Assembly: GCA_033239005.1 (NCBI GenBank)
Contig: BSQZ01000018.1
Span: forward strand, 5,219,536-5,283,535
Reading direction: 5' to 3'
From: Lamellibrachia satsuma
Lineage: Eukaryota; Annelida; Polychaeta; Sabellida; Siboglinidae
DNA length: 64,000 bases
The notes beneath the pieces were generated by a model. That model searched no databases and had not been told where the DNA came from. It saw only the letters and a list, made by a program, of their open reading frames with translations. Of the stretch, positions 55,401-64,000 are shown one piece after another. Both the position numbers and the translations under genes were made by a program. The first letter of the stretch is position 1. The number at the start of each line of letters is the position of its first letter.

Positions 55401-56667
55401 ATGTTGTTTGGCAATGAATTGTTAAATGCCTTATACATAATTTCAGCAGTTTTTAGTTTCACCATATCTGGCAATTTTAGAATGCAGAGATCATAAAATA
55501 GGCTATATGTGTGGTCCAACCTCTGAGCACCACATATTAATCTTACAACCTTTTTCTGTAACAAGACAGCATTTTAAGTTCGCTGTATATGCATTTCCCC
55601 ATATTTCAGCACAATAATGTAAGGCGAAAAGAGAGAATAATATAAAATACACATTCCACTTCTGTCAATTAAGAAACTAGTTTTGTACATAACTGCACAA
55701 CATTTTGAAAGTTTAGATTTCAAGAAAGAAATGTCAATAATGTAAGGCGAAAAGAGAGAATAATATAAAATACACATTCCACTTCTGTCAATTAAGAAAC
55801 TAGTTTTGTACATAACTGCACAACATTTTGAAAGTTTAGATTTCAAGAAAGAAATGTGATGTTTCCAGGTTAATTTGTCATCAATCAATATACCTAAAAA
55901 TTTAGTTGCTTCAAGTCTATTAATTGTGACCTTGGTTATTTTTATAGAGAGAGACGTTTTCAATGCATGACATCCAAAAATGATGTAATTTGTTTAGGTT
56001 AAGTTTAATGATAATCTATTCACTGAAAACCACACATTGAGTTTATCCAGCTCGGTATTTGTCTGCTGGATAAGTTCATTGAAGTCATTATTACAATAGA
56101 ACATGTTTGTGTCGTCTGCAAATAAAATAAACTAAAACAGTTTTGAAGCACTGAAAATGTCATTGATATGCATTATAAATAATTTCCGTCCTACAATGGA
56201 ACCTTGTTGTACAAGTTATTGAAGTACTACATGTAAGGCAACTGAATACAATCCATTTATGAGCATTTGCTCTTGCAGTAGCTTTGTTGCCATTTTAGAT
56301 TTATTTAAACATATCATTTACTATATAATCCAATACGTGCTGCTGGTAGTGATGCTAATGTTTCGTGGTTAAATATAATTTTAAAAAATGATAATTTTGG
56401 TTTATTAACAAAAAATTTAAAAAATTTAATTGATGTATATTGATAAAGTGGATACATTTGGATTTGTTTTAATGTGAAGGCATGGTATTATTATTTATTA
56501 AGTAAACAGCCTTGTGCATTGATTTGTTTTCCCGAGGTAACTGTGTTTCATGCTTACAGGACCGAAAGAAAGCCGTGAAAGATGCCAAGAAGGAGAAAAG
56601 GAAGAGCAAAGTCCCGAAGCACATCAAAAAGAGGAAAGAGAAGATTGCAAAATTAAAAAAGAAATAG
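40392..56667 (+). CDS. RIOK1: Serine/threonine-protein kinase RIO1
   Basis: Seventeen exons: 40392-40444, 42142-42209, 43235-43339, 44633-44673, 45268-45364, 45671-45749, 46960-47146, 47560-47621, 47988-48068, 48204-48290, 48615-48752, 49581-49684, 50339-50511, 50950-51045, 51406-51459, 54664-54810, 56560-56667. Lengths sum to 1680 bp, 559 residues plus stop, close to human RIOK1 (568). Atypical kinase/ATPase needed for late cytoplasmic maturation of the 40S ribosomal subunit; vertebrate RIOK1 also binds PRMT5. The N-terminus GQFDDAEDD resembles the vertebrate one, followed by an acidic stretch (exon 3). Kinase core: nucleotide loop [11 protein letters not shown] (189-199), Lys210 in LAIK, catalytic HADLSEYN (Asp326, Asn331), metal Asp343 in [12 protein letters not shown]. 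Tail: acidic exon 16, Lys-rich exon 17 ([12 protein letters not shown]). Poly(A) signal AATAAA at 56712. All core residues present; an active gene. Confidence 0.97.
40920..40946. repeat. Palindrome ttcgcagagcagctctgcaaa
   Basis: A near-perfect hairpin (gcagagcagctctgc) in RIOK1 intron 1; relatives occur in series at 41830-42055. Confidence 0.7.
41320..41510. repeat. 62-bp tandem repeat
   Basis: Three copies of a unit starting attgattgtatttaggctaa and ending caggtcatccgtaaaat, in RIOK1 intron 1. Units are nearly identical. Confidence 0.93.
41830..42055. repeat. Series of palindromic 20-mers
   Basis: Six degenerate copies of ttcgcagagctgctctgcgaa spaced about 30-50 bp, separated by AT-rich spacers that themselves share phrases (acaacttgccgtaatt). 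Each can form a hairpin. RIOK1 intron 1, ending about 90 bp before exon 2. Confidence 0.75.
42328..43135 (-). mobile_element. Nonautonomous hAT-like element, family A, copy 2
   Basis: An 808-bp inverted relative of 6481-7274: starts CAGGGTTGtttgatttaaat and ends ...catgattttttCAACCCTG. Target duplication of 8 bp with one mismatch: gtatatag (42320-42327) and gtatataa (43136-43143). Both copies share an internal block (cttccagaggaagtatcttt here, inverted in the other). It lies in RIOK1 intron 2 and ends 99 bp before exon 3. Confidence 0.82.
43345..43619 (+). mobile_element. MITE carrying an internal 27-bp array
   Basis: The right part (gggaaggcatggcccaatgt ... cctaaatatgccactg, 43577-43617) and an inner phrase (agtcacccatgtagc, 43400) match the compact element at 57026-57186. 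Between them six copies of gcgataacaaataaaatata plus ttatgta (27 bp, 43413-43565) have expanded. RIOK1 intron 3. Confidence 0.6.
44172..44560 (+). mobile_element. Dispersed repeat R2 with inverted ends
   Basis: The left end TTAAGGGCAACAACAGTCATGG and the right end, read inverted, CTAAAGCAAAACAAAGATCATGG are imperfect inverted repeats. The left 180 bp match 8317-8510. TTAA at the left edge hints at a piggyBac-type MITE. RIOK1 intron 3, ending about 70 bp before exon 4. Confidence 0.5.
44865..45195 (+). mobile_element. Dispersed repeat R1, copy 3
   Basis: Matches copies at 1985 and 19368 (gagtgcatacttttgtttaa, ggtggagcca, ttcacaaacagtg). Unlike them it has no array at its 3' end. RIOK1 intron 4. 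Confidence 0.6.
45790..46240. other. RIOK1 intron 6, left part
   Basis: No repeat or coding signal recognised. Confidence 0.5.
46256..46931. repeat. 27-bp minisatellite
   Basis: Twenty-five copies of gtgtttactgacaacagtgt plus tgtacag upstream of RIOK1 exon 7. Because 27 is a multiple of three and the unit has no stop in two frames, open frames span it; one (46256-47158) continues in the reading frame of exon 7. Each unit ends tgtacag|gtgttt, similar to the real acceptor tgtgcacag at 46959. Confidence 0.96.
46960..47146 (+). CDS. RIOK1: RIOK1 exon 7 (nucleotide-binding loop)
   Basis: Carries [34 protein letters not shown] (the RIO1 nucleotide loop) and LAIK with the conserved Lys. Borders tgtgcacag and gtgatg; starts with the last base of a split Arg codon from exon 6. 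Confidence 0.95.
48615..49684 (+). CDS. RIOK1: RIOK1 exons 11-12 (catalytic and metal-binding motifs)
   Basis: Exon 11 (48615-48752) holds [12 protein letters not shown], catalytic Asp and Asn; exon 12 (49581-49684) holds [20 protein letters not shown] with the metal-binding Asp. Both match RIOK1 rather than RIOK2 or RIOK3 by the SQSVEHDHP signature. Confidence 0.95.
49766..49803. repeat. (gatt)n tract
   Basis: Short gattgattggtcgatcgatt repeats in RIOK1 intron 12. Confidence 0.8.
50015..50205. repeat. 27-bp minisatellite with hairpin unit
   Basis: Seven copies of cacgtgatcccatgacatca plus tgtcatt. Each unit holds the inverted arms ATGACAT and ATGTCAT around one base, and four copies contain CACGTG. 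RIOK1 intron 12. Confidence 0.93.
51500..52130. other. RIOK1 intron 15, left part
   Basis: Resembles repeated DNA in texture (agaaagtttcatacatattt, ccgccatcttggattgaatg), but I see no terminal repeats or coding motif. Confidence 0.35.
52145..53173 (-). pseudogene. Mutator-like transposase N-terminal relic, antisense in RIOK1 intron 15
   Basis: On the minus strand an ATG at 53173 opens [20 protein letters not shown]; that exon ends at a perfect donor (T|gtaagt, 52993). After an acceptor (tttttccag, about 52591) comes [20 protein letters not shown], then [16 protein letters not shown], a one-base frame change and internal stop in one frame, then [20 protein letters not shown] and [20 protein letters not shown] before a TGA. 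The last segments are the entry to the Mutator-like transposase domain of invertebrate elements, as I know the family. The catalytic part is absent. Splicing the two exons as drawn leaves the frame, and a frameshift sits in the body, so no intact protein is encoded. Confidence 0.65.
53174..53335 (-). promoter_or_regulatory. Possible promoter of the Mutator-like relic
   Basis: Upstream of the minus-strand ATG lie a full palindromic TGACGTCA (53260-53267), CCAAT on the plus strand (53291-53295) and CACGTG (53326-53331), in locally CpG-richer DNA than the surrounding intron. Promoter function is inferred. Confidence 0.35.
53336..54020. other. RIOK1 intron 15, middle
   Basis: CpG-containing DNA up to about 53560, then AT-rich; no gene or repeat recognised. 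Confidence 0.4.
54021..54438. repeat. 46-bp minisatellite
   Basis: Nine tandem copies of taacaagataccttactatc plus aacgtccccagtgccctaag and cacaag. Only one substitution (acatcc for acgtcc) is seen, so it is very homogeneous. RIOK1 intron 15, about 225 bp before exon 16. Confidence 0.97.
54664..54810 (+). CDS. RIOK1: RIOK1 exon 16 (acidic tail)
   Basis: Forty-nine codons, phase 0 at both ends: starts [18 protein letters not shown], many Glu/Asp, ends [11 protein letters not shown] with donor gtgtgt. The acceptor is attcacag. It corresponds to the Ser/acidic-rich region between the kinase domain and the basic tail in vertebrate RIOK1. Confidence 0.88.
55298..56215 (-). pseudogene. LINE reverse transcriptase relic, antisense in RIOK1 intron 16
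   Basis: Minus strand: [20 protein letters not shown] (about 56210-56150), the catalytic [18 protein letters not shown] (about 56125-56070), [19 protein letters not shown], then [20 protein letters not shown] and [16 protein letters not shown], ending [16 protein letters not shown] and [12 protein letters not shown] segment of about 120 bp (55620-55737, repeated 55738-55855) is duplicated in tandem. Point and frame changes mark it as dead. Confidence 0.8.
56560..56667 (+). CDS. RIOK1: RIOK1 exon 17 (basic tail and stop)
   Basis: Starts [20 protein letters not shown] after acceptor tgcttacag and ends [13 protein letters not shown] then TAG at 56665. The Lys-rich tail is the conserved RIOK1 C-terminus and a likely nuclear import or RNA contact segment. 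Confidence 0.93.
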   Translation, partial: DRKKAVKDAKKEKRKSKVPKHIKKRKEKIAKLKKK

Positions 56668-57025
56668 TTCTTCAAAAGTCGCATGTTTTGCTAGTAATTG
56701 TGCAATGTATTAATAAATGTGGATGGCAAATTGGGAATTTCTCATGAGTTGTACTCCAAAACAACAATAGTTAAAAGAATCTGATTAGGTGCTGCCACTT
56801 GCGCGGTAGTAACATAATGATAGAAGATTTCATCGTGGACTGCAGGCATTAAACTTGTTCAAACGATGTATATAATTATGCAATATCGGAGGGGAGTTCT
56901 TCTTTCCTGCACCATCACGTTGGTGTTGCAAGATTAAGCAAGCATTCATGGATTTGGAATCATGCACATTTAGAGGCAGACAAGTGAAAAATTACAGAAA
57001 CCACGAATCAATATTGTGAGAGACA

Positions 57026-57186
57026 TTGGCGTATTTAGGATCTCGCAAGGGGTGAGGCCAATGGGGGAGGGCAAAAGGTGAGGCCAAAAGGGGGGCAAAC
57101 CTAGTCACCCATGCTATCATGTAGCAGCGCAATGGAGACAAGCCAAAGGGGCGTGGCCCGATGGCCTCCTAAATACGCCACTAGTG
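57026..57186 (+). mobile_element. Compact MITE
   Basis: Terminal inverted repeats TGGCGTATTTAGGAtct and, inverted from the right, TGGCGTATTTAGGAggc. G/A-rich inside (ggtgaggccaaaaggggggc). The right part and an inner phrase match the array-bearing copy at 43345-43619. Confidence 0.6.
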
Positions 57187-57259
57187 AGAGAGAAAAATTA
57201 ATATGATATAAAAATAATGTACTTTCAGATCAATCTGTTGGTTTTAAAATGAAATTCTA

Positions 57260-57725
57260 ATTTCCAAACCCACTCACACGTGGAGTACGTTACAAACACG
57301 CTGCTACAAAGGCCTCGTACAACCAGTGCGAGAATACGCAGCGGTGGCGGAATCTCCACTTAAATCCTCACTGGAGATGGTGCAACGACGCTCAGCTCTA
57401 GTGCATTGGTTGCACAGCTCCAACTTGAGGACCTGCAGTTCAGGAGAACATCAGACAGTCGGCATAATGTACAAAATCATAAACGGACTTGTCGATGTGA
57501 ACCCTGCTGCACTTGTTGAACCCAGCAACCACAGCTCTAGAGGACATCAAGCTAAGCTACAAATCCTCCACTGTCGAACTGACACATACCTACACTCCTT
57601 CCCTCGTCAATCCGTCTCTGGAACAGCGTACCTCTAAATGCATCATCAGCTACACTCCTACATTCATTCAGGTCTTCACTGAAGGGATGGATGGGGCACC
57701 ACATATGATCATCAAATAGATCATC
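57260..57725 (+). pseudogene. LINE 3' fragment
   Basis: Reads VREYAAVAESPLKSSLEMVQ, RRSALVHWL, then VGIMYKIINGLVDVNPAAL and SSRGHQAKLQIL, the C-terminal region of a Jockey/CR1-like reverse transcriptase; the usual RLWNSLP segment is out of frame. Tail (aaag)n at 57884-57900. Confidence 0.75.
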
Positions 57726-58379
57726 GACATTTTCAAAAGTTCTTAACTTTTTACATTATGATTATCGTTTTTTAACTTTTTTAACTCTTGTCTTTTAATC
57801 ACTGGAATAGTGCTCCATCCGCACGTTATTCCTCATGTAGAGTTCATTCCTCGATACTCGAGGCATCTCCAGTAATATAAAGAAAGAAAGAAAGAAAGAA
57901 AAAAGTAAGTATAAAACGCGAAACCGTTGTTACATCACCAAGTTGATGCGTCACTTCAAGCTTCTGTTGTAAAGCTGTGTTCTTTCAGTTAAAACCGTAC
58001 AAAATAATTCAGAATATCAAGGTTCAAATGATGTCCGTACGTAGATTATTGGGCAGTCACGGTGAGCAACGTCATTTTGAGATTGCATGTTCGCTCTTCT
58101 ATCATTTCGGCAGCGTTCTGTGCGTATTGAGTGTGACGCGTATATGTTATAATATAAGTATTTTGTGCAGCGTGGAAACATAATCAATCCCATTCTTCTT
58201 CCAAAGACTACGTATACGCTAATGTCATCTCGTTGAGGACTAATACGCAGGGTGCTGGTGCGAAGAGGAAAAAAGAAAGACAAAACAAAGTACACGTGTG
58301 TTTCACTCGAGGACCGGGAGACCCGCCTATCGATACCGTATGTCTCAAATGTACCCTGCACAACACGTGGGAAGGTAAA

Positions 58380-58645
58380 CCCAGTTCACTATAGTTCTGG
58401 AAGAAATTACACCCTATTAATCGGTTTTAGCATGAAACTAAGGGGTGCTTTTGTCCGGGAACAACGAGTCACCGTGGAGAGGTATTTATTTAGATTCACA
58501 CATACAACGTTGTTGACTATTTTATGCATTGTTGTTGCTAATCTGGAGTTGAGGCAACGCTGTTGCAGTGTGACACATTCGAGTTGATGTAACATGTCTG
58601 TCACACTTGAAGTGTGGTACTGGTCCAATACCCACCTTGCTGATC
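58380..58645 (-). pseudogene. LINE 3' fragment
   Basis: Minus strand: TSSVTDMLHQLECVTLQQRC, then ATTMHKIVNNVVCVNLNKYL and STVTRCSRTK, the same reverse transcriptase region in a related family. 5'-truncated. Confidence 0.75.
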
Positions 58646-58766
58646 TCCTCGATCGGTAACATTTCAATCTGATGCATTTTAATTTGCTGGTGGTATTGTA
58701 AGATTTTATGTGCGTATTATGTTTGATGAATCCTAGTGTGCGATTAACCTTGGCTGTGCATACTTC

Positions 58767-59597
58767 TTCTAATGGGCGTATTCCATGATACTTAGTTGTT
58801 GATTGTAAGCCCTACATCTTCTAATGGGTGTATTCCATGATACGTAGTTGTTGATTGTAAGCCCTACATCTTCTAATGGGTGTATTCCATGATACGTAGT
58901 TGTTGATTGTAAGCCCTACATCTTCTAATGGGTGTATTCCATGATACGTAGTTGTTGATTGTAAGCCCTACATCTTCTAATGGGTGTATTCCATGATACG
59001 TAGTTGTTGATTGTAAGCCCTAAATCTTCTAATGGGTGTATTCCATGATACGTAGTTGTTGATTGTAAGCCCTACATCTTCTAATGGGTGTATTCCATGA
59101 TACGTAGTTGTTGATAGTAAGCCCTACTTCTTCTAATGGGTGTATTCCATGATACGTAGTTGTTGATTGTAAGCCCTACATCTTCTAATGGGTGTATTCC
59201 ATGATACGTAGTTGTTGATTGTAAGCCCTACTTCCTCTAATGGGTGTATTCCATGATACGTAGTTGTTGATTGTAAGCCCTACATCTTCTAATGGGTGTG
59301 TTTCATGATACGTAGTTGTTGATTGTAAGCCCTACATCTTCTAATGGGTGTATTCCATGATACGTAGTTGTTGATTGTAAGCCCTACATATTCTAATGGG
59401 TGTATTCCATGATACGTTGTTGTTGATTGTAAGCCCTACTTCTTCTAATGGGTGTATTCCATGATACTTAGTTGTTGATTGTAAGCCCTACATCTTCTAA
59501 TGGGTGTGTTTCATGATACGTAGTTGTTGATTGTAAGCCCTACTTCTTCTAATGGGTGTATTCCATGATACGTAGTTGTTGATTGTAAGCCCTAGGT
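58767..59597. repeat. 52-bp minisatellite
   Basis: Sixteen copies of ttctaatgggtgtattccat plus gatacgtagttgttgattgt and aagccctacatc. Confidence 0.97.
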
Positions 59598-59659
59598 ATT
59601 AAACCGCTAGGTGTTAGCCTCTTAATGAACAGTGGGAATTGATAGGTTTAGTATTTCTT

Positions 59660-60130
59660 CCGTATCTAATACTGTGACATTATCCTGGGTGGAATTCCAT
59701 CTGCCATTCTTGTTCCGGTCGTCTCTCATCAATGAGGGCTCCGTCATCCACTCTTTCTTCTGTTTTGTCCGGTGTCCTAGAATGATCTTGTTGTCATCCA
59801 AGAAAACCTTATTAATTTTCTGGCATTGTCCGTTGAGATCATCTACTAGGACCTTTAGATTTGGAACCTGTTGAAGAACTCCATTGTAAACTGGGCTTTT
59901 TTAGTGATGTCGTTCAGTCTTTGAGAGCTGAGCTGCTGTTCCATCTTTTGAGTTGTTCTGAGTTTCAGCTGCAGTGTAAATTTAAAAGAGAAGCCGATTG
60001 TCACTGCCTGCATCTGCTCCTCCGATCACCTTGATGTCATTCGTTGATTGTTTCCACCTCCGGTTGATTTAAATGTGATCTACTTGGTTGCCTGTTCTTC
60101 CTGTTCGTCATAGATCGTCCACTTCACTTA
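59660..60130 (-). pseudogene. RTE-like LINE endonuclease-end fragment
   Basis: Minus strand: VIGGADAGSDNRLLFKFTLQ matches the conserved R-G-A-D-V-G-S-D-H end of RTE/craniofacial-type endonucleases, followed by the linker with KINKVFLDDNKIILGHRTKQ and KKEWMTEPSL. No reverse transcriptase follows. Confidence 0.65.
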
Positions 60131-60179
60131 TATTACACAAGATGTTATGTTTTAATTAACCTCTCAATAGTAGTCATCT

Positions 60180-60890
60180 TGCGGAGGAATGCTATGGGTG
60201 ATACATATTCCTTGCAGATGGCAGCACTGAGCTACTTAGAATGTCGGGTAGTACGCGTTTTCAGTGCTGCTGGCGCCGTGTTTCGTCAAGAGTTCCTCGT
60301 CTCATGTGTTTTTGATTTTGTCTCCAAGCTGAATGACAAAATTAAAGGACGGACATTATATTTCCCCCAATGCCAATGGTTCAATTGGACAAATTACGTA
60401 CAGCATACCGCTTGATCTGCTTTTGTCGGACACATTAGTTACAATGGCCGAACCAATGCCTGGTTACAATCATGGCAGCATGGCCCATGGGCGATGGTGC
60501 TTGGGCCTTGGCTCTGACCTCTGAGCGACTGGGACCATTCCAGCTGAGCCTGATTCTGCAAGGCAACGTGAAACTAATCATGCAGTGACTGGCACGAAGC
60601 GGCTTGCTCCAGAACACCTATCTATACATGCGGCCAGTGTGTGATTCCATGCAGTTTGGTGACACAAGATGCGCAGGACGGCTATTCTATAGACGGAAGT
60701 GCCGACAGTGTCAGCCGAGGAACTCCATGATATGGGTCGACTCTTTGTTCAAGGGCAAGATTGCTCTGTGAAAGTTGGTGTGATTCTTGTTTACCTGAGT
60801 GACAGACATCCTCGTGTAAAACGTCTAGTGGCTTTTGTCGATTTCGCTCAAATCATAAGTAGACTGGTCAAACCTTATGAGGGATATGTG
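60180..60890. other. Open frames of unknown origin
   Basis: Two plus-strand frames (60179-60415, 60699-60905) show no domain I recognise. They may be the decayed 5' part of the element ending at 61090. Confidence 0.3.
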
Positions 60891-60899
60891 TGCCGAGGA

Positions 60900-61090
60900 T
60901 ATTAGGAGGAATCCCATTCAACTCGGCGGTTAACGTCCACACGCAGAACGTGGAGAATCTCTGGGTGAGGACGAAGCTTAAACTTTGGCGCCAGTTCGGC
61001 ACGACTAGAGCCTTCTTTGACACCTAAGTCAAAGAGTTCATGTGGCAGGAAAGCCCCAAGCAACACGAGCAGCGCCTGTCGCATTCAAGC
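60900..61090 (+). pseudogene. ISXO2-like (Merlin-type) transposase fragment
   Basis: Plus strand reads NVHTQNVENLWVRTKLKLWR, QFGTTRAFFDT, a stop, then VKEFMWQES. The H-T-Q-N-V-E-x-x-W motif followed by a (F/L)xxYxxEFxW-type block is typical of the end of ISXO2-like DDE transposases in animals. The in-frame TAA shows decay. The catalytic N-terminal part was not found. Confidence 0.5.
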
Positions 61091-61148
61091 TCAGTACCCA
61101 CGAATGAATGGAAACTAGCAATGAACTTGCAACTTCATCCAAAAAAAG

Positions 61149-61190
61149 GGCCCTTTTCAGAGCCACAGCCGAACAGCTCTTTTCTGAGCC
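61149..61190 (+). promoter_or_regulatory. Histone-type 3' stem-loop, plus degenerate neighbour
   Basis: GGCCCTTTTCAGAGCC (61149-61164) with A-rich 5' flank and ACA 3' flank resembles the metazoan histone mRNA stem-loop; one stem pair is mismatched. A second degenerate version, AGCTCTTTTCTGAGCC, lies at 61175-61190. I see no histone coding region upstream. Confidence 0.4.
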
Positions 61191-61199
61191 AACCATGTT

Positions 61200-62250
61200 A
61201 TGGCAAATGAGTTGTTACATCTAATGTGCATGATGTTTCATGTTTAATTTTTCTTTGGCAGGTATGAATTAAACATTTCAAATACAAATCACTTTCATTC
61301 ATGTATTACAGATGTCACAGTTTTTAAGAGCAAAGTAAACACACGTGTTTTATTAGTATATTGTTAAGTTATGAATACAATTCTTGTTTAATTAATTGTT
61401 GTATCCTATTGTAATATTTTGTTTTATCGTTTCTTTCGTGTTATAAAACGCCAGAAAAAGTATTTCAAATAAACAAAATAGCACCGCGAATCGCGTCCGG
61501 AAATAACAGAATACACTGACGTTCACTGCAGAAGACGCTGATACTATGTTGGCCACAAAAGTGCGCAAAAACACAATATTTAAAAATAATATATGCTTTT
61601 TGGTACGTGGAGTGATGAAATGAACGCATTAGCATATACAAAAAGAGGTAAGACTGTTTTTAGCGGCGTCAATAATTTAGGCCAATCTAGTGCATGATTA
61701 CCGAGACATCTCCAAGAGATGCTCTTGCGCATCAATTAATGCAGTCTTCGCCCTTATCATCCGCTCACTGGTTCACCTCCAAGAACTGAGCACTGCCAAT
61801 ATCCTGTAAGACTATGCTCATGCTTGATGAATAATTTATGTCTCCCAACAAACTTACGACAGATATATACGAAGTTGACACCCTCCTCCACACACGCCGT
61901 CAATCTAAATAAAATGCACTGAAATAAAAACTACAGTTTCTTACAATCAATCTTAGATTGATAATTATTAACTTATTCTTATTCAGCCTGGCATTTCGTA
62001 CATTAGTAAGAACATACAATGTTGACATCGCCTACACGCCCATGATCATGTCCGATTCTTTTGTGGTATCATTAAAAGCCAGAGACATTTAATTCACAAG
62101 TTCTGATTAGTTTGAACTTTTTTACTGACTTCTAATTAACTTGGTCATGGCAAAAGCATAAATATGTTATTTAGTGGTATCTCGAGTACACTGTCAAAAC
62201 CCCAGTTATGCTATTACGTGTTACTATTCTGAATGGAACATATTATCTAC
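61200..62250. other. Unannotated stretch
   Basis: AT-rich, no open frame, repeat array or recognised element. Confidence 0.5.
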
Positions 62251-62420
62251 ATTATTGTGTAAATGCTAGCAGCCTGAATATGGTTTAAAAATATATCGGA
62301 AGGGCGGGGTGTACATAGTTGAACAATTGCTGTACTCTCAATAAGCCAATGTCTTCCTTGTCCATTTGCCATCTGGGCCTTTTGTCTTGGATGGCAATCT
62401 TGCTAAATCTCTTTTTAAAT
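62250..62420 (+). pseudogene. LINE family X 3' end
   Basis: Degraded match to 23210-23390: gtaaatgctagcagcctgaa ... gaagggcggggt ... gccaatgtcttccttgtcca ... ccatctgggccttttgtctt. Confidence 0.65.
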
Positions 62421-63639
62421 ATTGTTCAGATGACAAATTAATAAAATTGCGTGAACGTTCCTTCTTTGGTCACTTATTACGTTTTCTTGTTTTCTTTCAA
62501 CCAACGAAAGGACCGGTTTTCTTTCCCGCGTTTCTCGTGATACACGATGCATATCAGTAAGTGTCAACGTCAGAAGCTAAATATACAGTTCATCTTTGTC
62601 TCTATGTGTAGGCCTACGATTAATTTTTTTTTTTTTATTAAATTATGTTTACATGTTGACTTTATAGCCAATGTAACTGGCTTTTATTTGTGCCAAAACC
62701 TTTTCATCTCCTCCCCCACGGTAAGTGTAGAGCAAGCAGTGCCGGTGGTACTGACAGTGCACAGCCAGTAGTGCTTAGTTATGGATGGTCACGCACGTTT
62801 CCCTGAGACTGCCGATACGTCGTCGCCGGGTTGGTGTCATCCGGAATGAGCCACTTGAGACGAATAATGCGCTCGCTAGTGCTCCTGTAACGGCAGGACG
62901 ACACTGTAAACCATGGCGGTTTTACTGCATCGTAATCCTTGGCGTAATCTCCTGTATTGCAGTAATGTGATCAGACTACTATTTACTTTACCATTGGCGA
63001 TCCTTAAAGCGTTTTCGGCGATAGCACAACTGACTCCGGGTGAAACGTGCAAAACGTATCGAGCAGTTGTTCAAAGGTGACACGTACTTGGTACCAATGT
63101 GAAGGAACTAGTTCAATGGATATTCAAATATGTGCAACGACCGATCGTGTCACCGCAAAAGTTTGCCGAATTAAAACCATGGCAGCGATGCAGTTTCTAC
63201 ATGTGTTTCAAAGAACAGTTGCGGGACTATTTTTTGAGTTCTCAAAACCATTTTGAAATTATAATTTATGACCGCGTTCGAATCCTTCACATTTCCTTGT
63301 TATTTAGCGTCCAGTGCATGTGCTCAGTTACAATTTACGTCATCTTAAAATTATCATCAGTTCAATGTTGTTTTCGTGCGTGTAGCAATGTATCGACATG
63401 TTGGGTCAATTGAGGATATAATGACACCATTCTTTCTTTCAAAGAAATACTGTCTGTTTTGCAGCTACCTTGGACCGGATGAGTTTGTGTTTATGCTGTG
63501 ACAATCCTGTCTTGTTTATACATGTCTTGTCTGGTATGTTGCTTTTCGGTCCTGCTATAATGTTATGTAAAACTTGTACAAATACATCATGGAGTTAATC
63601 TTCCCGAGCAAATTGGGACGTCGGATAGCCTCTACGTAC
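62421..63639. other. Unannotated stretch
   Basis: Holds a 104-codon plus-strand frame (63099-63413) starting MKELVQWIFKYVQRPIVSPQ that looks protein-like for its first 50 residues, but it has no recognised domain, acceptor or donor. Nothing else seen. Confidence 0.35.
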
Positions 63640-63830
63640 CTTCTCGCAATAAATGAATGGAACAAGTTGTTTACAGATGGTATGACTGCTAGAAGCGTGA
63701 ATATGTTTAAAAACAAGGTTGACACATATATCAGGAGGGCGGGTTACACGTAGATGAACATGGCTTCCTTGTCCACTTGCCATCTGGGCCTTTGGCTTGG
63801 ATGGTAAATCTTGTTAAATCTACCCCACAC
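63640..63830 (+). pseudogene. LINE family X 3' end
   Basis: Close match to 23185-23390: aataaatgaatggaacaagt, tgaatatgtttaaaaacaag, gcgggttacacgtagatgaa and tgccatctgggcctttggct. Severely 5'-truncated. Confidence 0.75.
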
Positions 63831-64000
63831 CAAGTGTTAGTTGACCCAGCTTACCAACCCTATTTGAATTAGCTACATCTAATTATCTGTGCATACTAGA
63901 TATAATATTATCTTGGTCTAACATTATCTACTAATAACCATAGTTTATGTGTGCATGATTATATCCTAGATATCAAAAAGAAAAATCGCTCAAGTACCAC

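Noticed and set aside
58252..58587. 111-codon plus-strand frame
   Set aside because: Its second half is antisense to a LINE reverse transcriptase fragment and its first half has no recognisable feature.

Overview
The window is a piece of an animal nuclear genome, probably a mollusc or another lophotrochozoan. The evidence is long introns with GT-AG borders, a RIO kinase 1 gene, an invertebrate-type VWFA/cache (alpha2-delta-like) gene, and decayed CR1/Jockey-like, RTE-like, Ty3/gypsy, pogo, hAT and Mutator-like elements. There are no operons, ribosome binding sites or CRISPR arrays. I did not identify the species.

Layout. (1) 1-15.4 kb: tandem arrays and transposon remains, plus a set of short plus-strand exons (2758-13799) that are all in phase 0 and end in a coiled coil; I could not identify that gene. 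(2) 16.2-39.7 kb: a minus-strand VWFA/cache gene. I assembled 17 coding exons by hand into one open frame of 940 residues with a signal peptide and an intact metal-binding site; the C-terminal exon(s) were not found. (3) 40.2-40.4 kb: a short divergent promoter interval. (4) 40.4-56.7 kb: a complete plus-strand RIOK1 gene of 17 exons (559 residues). Intron 15 holds an antisense Mutator-like transposase relic and intron 16 an antisense LINE relic. (5) 57-64 kb: a gene-poor tail of LINE fragments, a 52-bp minisatellite, an ISXO2-like transposase fragment and a histone-type stem-loop.

The two well-supported genes have separate jobs: ribosome maturation (RIOK1) and an extracellular or membrane-anchored VWFA/cache protein. 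They share only the divergent promoter.

The most unusual property of the window is its arrays. More than twenty minisatellites sit in introns and intergenic DNA, and several start exactly at a splice junction or at the end of a mobile element, as if those ends seeded amplification. Other points for follow-up are a 2.74/2.78-kb tandem duplication that doubles one VWFA exon in a way that allows only one copy per mRNA, a GC-AG first intron forced by the RIOK1 reading frame, nonautonomous hAT copies with recognisable 8-bp target duplications, and a 49-bp array carrying repeated CACGTG and TGACTCA motifs.
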